From Iamia sp964643485 (lineage in GTDB: Bacteria; Actinomycetota; Acidimicrobiia; Acidimicrobiales; Iamiaceae), in assembly GCA_964643485.1 (NCBI GenBank), contig CAZXRA010000055.1, positions 1 through 11,171 of the forward strand: a DNA stretch of 11,171 nucleotides, given 5' to 3'. The position numbers were made by a program, and so were the translations under genes. Under the pieces are notes generated by a model. It worked only from the letters and a program-made list of their open reading frames with translations. It ran no database searches and was not told the origin of the DNA. Positions 6,320-11,171 of this stretch are shown here, piece after piece. The stretch's first letter is position 1; each line of letters opens with the position of its first letter.

Positions 6320-7657
6320 ATGCCGGAGCGCCTGGTGGTCGTGGGCGGCGACGCCGCCGGGATGTCGGCCGCCGCCCAGGCGCGCCGCCTGCACCCCGAC
6401 CTCGACATCGTCGCCCTCGAACGGGGCACCCGCACCAGCTACTCGGCCTGCGGCATCCCCTACCTCGTGGCCGGCGACGTCGCCCACCCCGACGACCTGG
6501 TGGCCCGCACCCCCGAGGAGCACCGCAGTCAGCGCATCGACGTGCGCCTGCGCCACGAGGCCACCGCCGTGGACCTCGACACCCGCACCGTCGAGGTGCG
6601 CGACCTGGAGCACGACCGCACGTTCCGCCTCGGGTTCGACCACCTCCTGTTCGGCACCGGGGCCCGTCCCATCCGCCCCGACCTCCCCGGCATCGACGAG
6701 CCCTGGGTGCGCGGCGTCCAGACCCTCGACGACGGCAGCCGCCTCCTCGCCGAGGCCAAGGAGCTCGGGTGCCGTGACGTCGTCGTCGTCGGGGCCGGCT
6801 ACATCGGCCTGGAGATGGCCGAGGCCTTCGTGCGCTGGGGGGCCCGGGTCACCCTCGTCGAGAGCAACGAGCGGCCCCTGGCCCGCACCCTCGACCCCGA
6901 CATGGGCGACCGCCTCGTCGGCCAGATCCGGGCCATCGGCATCGAGGGACGCTTCGGCGAAGCGGTCGAGGGGTTCGAGCCGGGCCGGGTCGTCGCCCCC
7001 TCCGGGCCGGTGCGGGCCGACCTCGTGGTGCTGGGCCTGGGCGTGACCCCCGAAAGTGGACTGGCCGAGGAGGCGGGGCTGGCCTTGGGGCAGCGGGGCA
7101 GCATCCGGGTCAACCGGCGCCAGCAGGCCAGCGCCGAGGGCGTGTGGGCCGCCGGCGACTGCGCCGAGACCTACCACCAGGTGTCGCAGCGCCGGGTCCA
7201 CATCGCGCTCGGGACCGTGGCCAACAAGACGGGCCGGGCCGCCGGGGTCAACATCGGTGGCGGCTACGCCACCTTCCCCGGCGTCGTCGGGACGGCCATC
7301 ACCAAGGTGTGCGGCACCGAGGTGGCCCGCACCGGCCTGGCCACGGCCGAGGCCGAGCGGGCCGGGTTCGGGGTCGTGAGCGCCGTGGTCGAGACGACCA
7401 CCCGGGCCGGCTACCTCCCCGACGCCGAGCCCATGGCGGTGAAGGCCATCGCCGAGCGGGGCACGGGCCGCCTGCTCGGCATGCAGATCGTCGGGGGCCG
7501 GGGCGCGGCCAAGCGGATCGACACCGCGGCCACCGCCATCACCGCGGGGATGAGCGTCCACGACGTGGTGGAGCTCGATCTGGCCTACGCCCCGCCCTTC
7601 TCGTCGGTCTGGGACCCGGTGCAGGTGGCGGCCCGAGCCGTCCTCCGGAAGGTGTGA
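6320..7657 (+). CDS. CoA-disulfide reductase-like FAD/NAD(P)H oxidoreductase
   Basis: The 445-residue protein belongs to the single-cysteine class of the pyridine nucleotide-disulfide reductases (CoA-disulfide reductase, NADH oxidase, NADH peroxidase). It starts with the FAD-binding fold LVVVGGDAAGMSAA (5-18) and has the motif SYSACGIPY with C44 at the place of the redox cysteine. The NAD(P)H-binding fold VVVGAGYIGLEMAEAF follows, then the FAD motif VWAAGDCAE. The dimerisation domain ends with YAPPFSSVWDPV (Y423). These features favour CoA-disulfide reductase, which reduces CoA disulfide in the cytoplasm, but NADH oxidase or polysulfide reductase activity cannot be excluded. No C-terminal rhodanese domain is present. 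The gene is probably leaderless and controlled from the region shared with the Rrf2 gene; glnD follows on the same strand. Confidence 0.92.
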   Translation: MPERLVVVGGDAAGMSAAAQARRLHPDLDIVALERGTRTSYSACGIPYLVAGDVAHPDDLVARTPEEHRSQRIDVRLRHEATAVDLDTRTVEVRDLEHDRTFRLGFDHLLFGTGARPIRPDLPGIDEPWVRGVQTLDDGSRLLAEAKELGCRDVVVVGAGYIGLEMAEAFVRWGARVTLVESNERPLARTLDPDMGDRLVGQIRAIGIEGRFGEAVEGFEPGRVVAPSGPVRADLVVLGLGVTPESGLAEEAGLALGQRGSIRVNRRQQASAEGVWAAGDCAETYHQVSQRRVHIALGTVANKTGRAAGVNIGGGYATFPGVVGTAITKVCGTEVARTGLATAEAERAGFGVVSAVVETTTRAGYLPDAEPMAVKAIAERGTGRLLGMQIVGGRGAAKRIDTAATAITAGMSVHDVVELDLAYAPPFSSVWDPVQVAARAVLRKV

Positions 7658-7659
7658 CG

Positions 7660-7740
7660 GTGACGGCGCCGACGTGTCATCGGCCGGAAACGCGGCGGCG
7701 ACCGCTCCGAAACATGCTGACGCCAACCTGTCGCGCCTGA
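7660..7740 (+). CDS. Possible 26-codon leader ORF before glnD
   Basis: GTG 7660 is preceded by GGAAGG at 7 nt, the best Shine-Dalgarno match at this junction. The ORF ends with TGA 7738-7740, which shares its A with a glnD ATG at 7740 (TGATG). The peptide is rich in Arg, Thr and Pro and resembles no family I know. Third-position GC is lower than in the flanking genes, so it may be untranslated spacer. Translation of this short ORF could deliver ribosomes to glnD. Confidence 0.3.
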   Translation: MTAPTCHRPETRRRPLRNMLTPTCRA

Positions 7741-10091
7741 TGGATCTCGCCGTGCCGCCCGCCGCCCCCCCGACCTTCGACCCCGCGTCGCTGCTGGCCT
7801 CCGGCGCCCGGGGGGCGGCCCTGGTCGAGGCGTGGACGGCGGCCGTCGACCAGTGGGTCGCCAGCCTCTTCGCTCGGGCCATCGGCATCGATCCCCCCAC
7901 GGCGGCCGCCCACCCCCCGTCGGGCGTCGCCCTCGTGGCCATCGGTGGCTACGGCCGGGGCCAGCTCTGCCCGGGCAGCGACCTCGACCTGCTCCTCCTC
8001 CACGCCAAGGCCGTCGACATCGGTCCCGTGGCCGAAGCCCTCTGGTACCCCATCTGGGACTCCGGGGTGAAGCTGGGCCACTCGGTGCGCACCCCCCGTG
8101 AGGCCCTCGCCCTCGCCACCGACGACCTGGATACGGCCACCGCCCTGCTCGACGTCCGGCTCCTCGCCGGCGACCCCGCCCTGGCCGAGGGCCTGGCCCG
8201 GGAGGCCGCGGCCCAGTGGGAGAAGCGGGGCAAGCGGTGGCTGGCCCGCCTGGCCGACTCGGTCGACGAGCGCCACGCCCGGGCCGGCGAGGTCGCCTTC
8301 CTGCTCGAACCGGACCTGAAGCTGAGCCGAGGGGGCCTCCGCGACGTCCACGCCGTGCGCTGGGCCGAGCGGACCCGGCAGGTGCTGCTCGAAGACGACC
8401 AGGGGCCCATCGACGAGGCCGAGGCCGACCTGCTGGCCGTGCGCACCGAGCTCCACCGGGTGACGGGCCGGCCCTCCGACGTGCTCACCCTCGACCAGCA
8501 GGACGCCGTGGCCGACGCCCTCGGCATCGACGGGGGGGCCGACGGGCTCATGGCCCTGGTGGCTGATCGGGGCCGCACCATCGCCTGGCGGTCGGACGAG
8601 ACCTGGCACCGGGTGCGGGCCATGCTCGCCGGGCCGGGGTGGTCGATGGGCGGCCGCCCCCGGCCCGTGGAGGACGGCCTGGTCCTCCGCGACCGGGAGG
8701 TCCACCTCACGGCCGAGGCCGACCCCGCCGCCGACCCCACCCTCAGCCTTCGGGCCGCCGCCGCCGCCGCCCGGCTCGACACCCGCATCGACCGGGGGTC
8801 CCTGGAGCGGCTGGCCGCCGAGACGTCGCCCTTGGGAGATCCGTGGCCCGAGGGGGCGCGGGACGCGCTGGTGGCGCTGCTGTCCGCCGGGCCCGCCGCC
8901 GTCCGCCAGGTCGAAGCCCTCGACCAGCTCGGCGTGTGGCTCCGGCTCCTGCCCGAGTGGGCCCCGGTCCGCAACCGGCCCCAGCGGAACGCCTACCACA
9001 CCTACACCGTCGACCGGCACCTGCTGGAGGCGGCAGCCGGGGCCGCGGCCCTCGTCGACACCGTCGACCGGCCCGACCTCCTCGTGCTCGGCGCCCTCCT
9101 CCACGACATCGGGAAGGGGCGTCCCGGCGACCACACCGTGGTGGGCATGGATCTGGTGGCCGACCTGGGGCCCCGCATGGGCCTCGACGCTGGCGACACC
9201 GCCACCCTGGTGCAGATGGTGGAGCACCACCTGCTCCTGCCCGACGTGGCCACCCGGCGCGACCTCGACGACCCGGCCACGGCCGAGGGCATCGCCGAGA
9301 AGGTCGGCTCCCTGCGCACCCTCCGGCTGCTGCACGGCCTCACCGTGGCCGATTCCCAGGCCACCGGGCCGGCGGCGTGGGGCTCGTGGAAGGCGGGACT
9401 GGTCGCCACCTTGGTCGAGCGGACCGCCGTCGTCCTCGGGGCCGAGGAGAGCAGCGACGCCGCCCCGCCCTTCCCCAGCGCCGAGCACCGGGCCCTGCTG
9501 GCCGCGGCCACCGAGGTGGTGCGGGGCGAGGATGACGTCCTCACCGTCGTGGCCCGGGACCGCCCCGGCCTCCTGGGCCGGGTGGCCGGCGCCGTGGCCC
9601 TGCACGGCCTGGGGGTGCTCTCGGTGGAGGCGGTGTCCTCCGACGACGGGTGGGCGTTGGAGCGGGTCCGGGTCGAACCGCCGGGGGAGGAGCCCATCCC
9701 GTGGGACCGGGTGGTGGCCGATGTCGAGGCGTCGGTCGCCGGGCGGCTGGCCCTGCGGGCCCGGCTGGCCGAGCGCCAGCGCACCCACCGTCCCCTCCAC
9801 CGGCTCCGCAGCGCCCGCCCCCAGCCCCCCGAGGTGCGCATCGACAACGACGCCTCCCGCCACGCCACCGTGCTGGAGGTCCACGCCACCGACGCCACCG
9901 GGTTGCTGGAGCGGATCTGCCGGGCCATGGCCGAGATGGATCTCGACGTGCGATCGGCCAAGGTCCAGACCCTGGGCGACCGGGTGGTCGACGCCTTCTA
10001 CGTCCGCAACGCCGCCGGGGAGAAGATCACCGACGCCCGGCACCTGGCCGAGGTGGAGCGGGCCCTCCTCCACGCCCTCGACGCCGGGTGA
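7740..10091 (+). CDS. glnD: PII uridylyl/adenylyltransferase and deuridylylase GlnD
   Basis: GlnD senses glutamine and covalently modifies, or strips, the PII nitrogen-signalling protein; in actinobacteria the modification is usually adenylylation. Counting from ATG 7740 (783 aa), the nucleotidyltransferase domain shows AIGGYGRGQ and GSDLDLLLL, with metal-binding D81 and D83. The central helical part includes LKLSRGGLRDVHAVRWAER. The HD hydrolase domain has HTYTVDRHLLEAA and LLHDIGKGRPGDH (H455, D456). Two ACT domains follow, beginning near residues 600 (VLTVVARDRPGLLGRV) and 711 (VLEVHATDATGLLERI). All expected domains are present. GTG 7674 would add 22 residues, but codons there have lower third-position GC and no ribosome-binding site. 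No PII (glnB/glnK) or amtB gene is adjacent in the window, unlike the common actinobacterial cluster. Confidence 0.95.
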   Translation: MDLAVPPAAPPTFDPASLLASGARGAALVEAWTAAVDQWVASLFARAIGIDPPTAAAHPPSGVALVAIGGYGRGQLCPGSDLDLLLLHAKAVDIGPVAEALWYPIWDSGVKLGHSVRTPREALALATDDLDTATALLDVRLLAGDPALAEGLAREAAAQWEKRGKRWLARLADSVDERHARAGEVAFLLEPDLKLSRGGLRDVHAVRWAERTRQVLLEDDQGPIDEAEADLLAVRTELHRVTGRPSDVLTLDQQDAVADALGIDGGADGLMALVADRGRTIAWRSDETWHRVRAMLAGPGWSMGGRPRPVEDGLVLRDREVHLTAEADPAADPTLSLRAAAAAARLDTRIDRGSLERLAAETSPLGDPWPEGARDALVALLSAGPAAVRQVEALDQLGVWLRLLPEWAPVRNRPQRNAYHTYTVDRHLLEAAAGAAALVDTVDRPDLLVLGALLHDIGKGRPGDHTVVGMDLVADLGPRMGLDAGDTATLVQMVEHHLLLPDVATRRDLDDPATAEGIAEKVGSLRTLRLLHGLTVADSQATGPAAWGSWKAGLVATLVERTAVVLGAEESSDAAPPFPSAEHRALLAAATEVVRGEDDVLTVVARDRPGLLGRVAGAVALHGLGVLSVEAVSSDDGWALERVRVEPPGEEPIPWDRVVADVEASVAGRLALRARLAERQRTHRPLHRLRSARPQPPEVRIDNDASRHATVLEVHATDATGLLERICRAMAEMDLDVRSAKVQTLGDRVVDAFYVRNAAGEKITDARHLAEVERALLHALDAG

Positions 10092-10132
10092 CGACTGCGT
10101 CGGGCGGGAGCCGTCGCGGAGCTCACTTCAGG

Positions 10133-10501
10133 TCAGGGCCAGCCCCGGTACCTTCTGGCCCGGATGTCACGGGCGTATCCCTTGACCGTCGTCGCCGTCA
10201 CTTGGGGGAAGTGGTCGACCACGGCATGCGCCTGCTGTCGGGGCGGCATGGTGAACGTGCTGGACGCGCTGTTCCCCCGCGAGAAGAAGGGCCTTGCCCA
10301 TTGATGGCCGTACCAGAACTGGAACAGCCCGCCGTTGACCATCCCCTGATTGTTCGGCTGCGAGACGACAGTCGGCCGCCAGCCGCTCTCGTGTTGGACC
10401 CAGAGGTCGAAGTCCGGTTCGCCCACCAGGCCCGCCAGACCGGTTCGGCCTCGTTGGCGGAAGCCCGCCGCCAGTTCCCGCTCGATCTCCGCACGGCTCA
10501 T
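10133..10501 (-). CDS. Small lysozyme/transglycosylase-like protein without signal peptide
   Basis: ATG 10501 is chosen because GGTAGG lies 5 nt upstream; GTG 10504 is just before it. The 122-residue product contains FDLWVQHESGWRP (31-43), with E38 where lytic transglycosylases keep the catalytic Glu, and then NGGLFQFWYGHQW (56-68), corresponding to the family's G-L-x-Q segment. The end, YARDIRARRYRGWP, resembles termini of small phage- or actinobacterium-encoded transglycosylases. If active it would cut the glycan strands of peptidoglycan. There is no signal peptide or wall-binding domain, so export would need another route. It follows the zinc-ribbon gene by 12 bp and probably shares its transcript. 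It converges with glnD across 41 bp. Confidence 0.7.
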   Translation of the reverse strand: MSRAEIERELAAGFRQRGRTGLAGLVGEPDFDLWVQHESGWRPTVVSQPNNQGMVNGGLFQFWYGHQWARPFFSRGNSASSTFTMPPRQQAHAVVDHFPQVTATTVKGYARDIRARRYRGWP

Positions 10502-10513
10502 CACGACCTACCG

Positions 10514-10948
10514 TCACCCGCCGCCCGGCGGGTTCTTCCACAGCAGGTCGTTCAGCATCCTGATCTCGTTGAGGGAGCCAGCGATCCAACCACCCGGCGG
10601 GTTGGCCGGGTCGATCAGGGGGTTCAGCACGTCGCCGCACTGCGCGCACCAACTGGCCTGCGCGTTGTTGGTGTGCCCTTGCCGGCAGCGGATGGCGTCG
10701 TCCGGCAGGCGGGTGGGGACCGGCTGCAGCCAGGGGCCGGGGGTCGGCGCCTGCGGTGGCGGAGGACCCTGGAAGAGGGTTGCTCGCAGAGCCAGGGCCT
10801 CGTTCCGCCACGCCTCCCGGATCGGCTGGCTCGCCCCCGTCCAGGCATCGGTCGGTCCGCTGGGTTCGTCCATCCGACGATCCATCGGGAACGGGATCCC
10901 CGGGTGTCGCTTGGCCCACTCCTCACGAGCCGGGTCCCAGATCTTCAC
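10514..10948 (-). CDS. Zinc-ribbon protein of unknown function, 144 aa
   Basis: GTG 10948 overlaps the upstream stop as GTGA, indicating translational coupling. The product has a charged, Trp-rich N-terminus (1-60), a proline-rich linker (about 61-82), and one zinc-ribbon motif with C88, H92, C101 and C104 (RCRQGHTNNAQASWCAQCG). A short tail follows, with WIAGSLNEIRMLNDLLWKN. There is no signal peptide or membrane segment. Single ribbons of this C-x3-H...C-x2-C form often anchor larger assemblies, but the role here is unknown. Its place between two probable wall-hydrolase genes suggests a partner or structural function in the same process. Confidence 0.75.
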   Translation of the reverse strand: MKIWDPAREEWAKRHPGIPFPMDRRMDEPSGPTDAWTGASQPIREAWRNEALALRATLFQGPPPPQAPTPGPWLQPVPTRLPDDAIRCRQGHTNNAQASWCAQCGDVLNPLIDPANPPGGWIAGSLNEIRMLNDLLWKNPPGGG

Positions 10949-11171
10949 GGCTGGCCTCCGATCTCTTCGATGTCTCCGACCTGGTCCAAGGCTTCGATGG
11001 CGCGGACCCCGTGCGGCGGCGGGTCGAACGCGATGTGGACGTGGTTGGCGTGGCCACCGATCGGGCCGATCCGCGTGCCGTTGTCATATCCGCCCAGGGG
11101 GTCGTAGAAGAGCTCCCGTACGCCCGTCAGACGGGCGGCGTGGGGTTCGAAGGCGCGGAAGAACGCGGCCA
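10945..11171 (-). CDS. C-terminal end of a possible peptidoglycan peptidase (5' end outside window)
   Basis: This is the last 74 complete codons of a protein entering from the right edge. It contains RELFYDPLGGYDN, then IGPIGGHANHVHIAFDPP, whose H-x2-H-V-H pattern resembles the end of metallopeptidase-like domains in actinophage tail proteins and related D-Ala-D-Ala peptidase folds. An acidic tail follows (ALDQVGDIEEIGGQP). The frame is open to the edge with codon use like its neighbours. The stop overlaps the next gene by 4 nt. The family call rests on a short motif; only the right-hand flanking sequence can settle it. Confidence 0.55.
   Translation of the reverse strand, partial: AAFFRAFEPHAARLTGVRELFYDPLGGYDNGTRIGPIGGHANHVHIAFDPPPHGVRAIEALDQVGDIEEIGGQP

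Noticed and set aside
6290..7942. 550-residue minus-strand open frame opposite the flavoprotein gene
   Set aside because: Antisense shadow with low-complexity composition; the plus strand encodes clear FAD- and NAD-binding motifs.
7677..10073. 798-residue minus-strand open frame opposite glnD
   Set aside because: Low-complexity Gly/His/Val-rich product with no motif, exactly antisense to a gene with all GlnD domains.
9650..11107. 485-residue plus-strand open frame spanning the glnD end and the right-hand cassette
   Set aside because: Crosses real genes on both strands, is Arg/Pro/Gly-rich at first, and shows no domain; minus-strand genes there have motifs, overlaps and ribosome-binding sites.
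1..11171. One secretion system linking the EssC-like ATPase and the wall-hydrolase cassette
   Set aside because: They lie about 7 kb apart, separated by unrelated housekeeping genes on both strands; nothing in the sequence connects them.
1..11171. CRISPR arrays, tRNA genes, insertion sequences, phage attachment sites
   Set aside because: No regularly spaced repeats, no tRNA-like cloverleaf, no transposase or integrase motif and no long terminal inverted repeats were seen.

Overview
The window is very GC-rich, with G or C at nearly every third codon position. It uses GTG starts freely and carries an actinobacterial-type coproheme decarboxylase, an actinobacterial-style GlnD and a likely leaderless promoter motif (TANNNT just before ATG). 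This points to a high-GC actinobacterium, possibly of the Acidimicrobiia type; that last step is inference. No rRNA, tRNA, CRISPR array, insertion sequence or integrase is visible.

Layout. Positions 1-3288 (minus) hold most of a large membrane-anchored FtsK/SpoIIIE-type ATPase with a ubiquitin-like N-terminus and an FHA domain, resembling the EssC/EccC motor of type VII secretion; its C-terminus lies off the left edge. It is divergent, across only 22 bp, from a coproheme decarboxylase gene (hemQ/chdC, 3311-4006, plus). Next come a small unknown gene (4014-4337, minus) and a translationally coupled pair of small conserved-looking genes of unknown role (4456-4971 and 4968-5288, plus). The pair ends at a strong hairpin that it shares with a convergent cold-shock protein gene (5380-5580, minus). 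A Cys-free Rrf2-family regulator (5804-6280, minus) is divergent from a CoA-disulfide-reductase-like flavoprotein (6320-7657, plus). This is followed by glnD (about 7740-10091, plus), the PII-modifying enzyme. The right end (10133-11171, minus) holds a tightly packed three-gene run: the C-terminus of a possible wall peptidase, a zinc-ribbon protein, and a small lysozyme/transglycosylase-like protein without a signal peptide.

Most of the middle is ordinary chromosomal housekeeping: heme synthesis, cold shock, thiol redox and nitrogen signalling. The parts worth attention are the two ends. The left end is the composite ATPase, whose second P-loop lacks its lysine. The right end is the apparent cell-wall hydrolase cassette, where the two complete proteins have no secretion signal. 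Smaller points are a symmetric divergent start region at 3289-3310 with one TA dinucleotide at position -12/-11 of both genes, and a possible 26-codon leader ORF whose stop overlaps a glnD start codon as TGATG.
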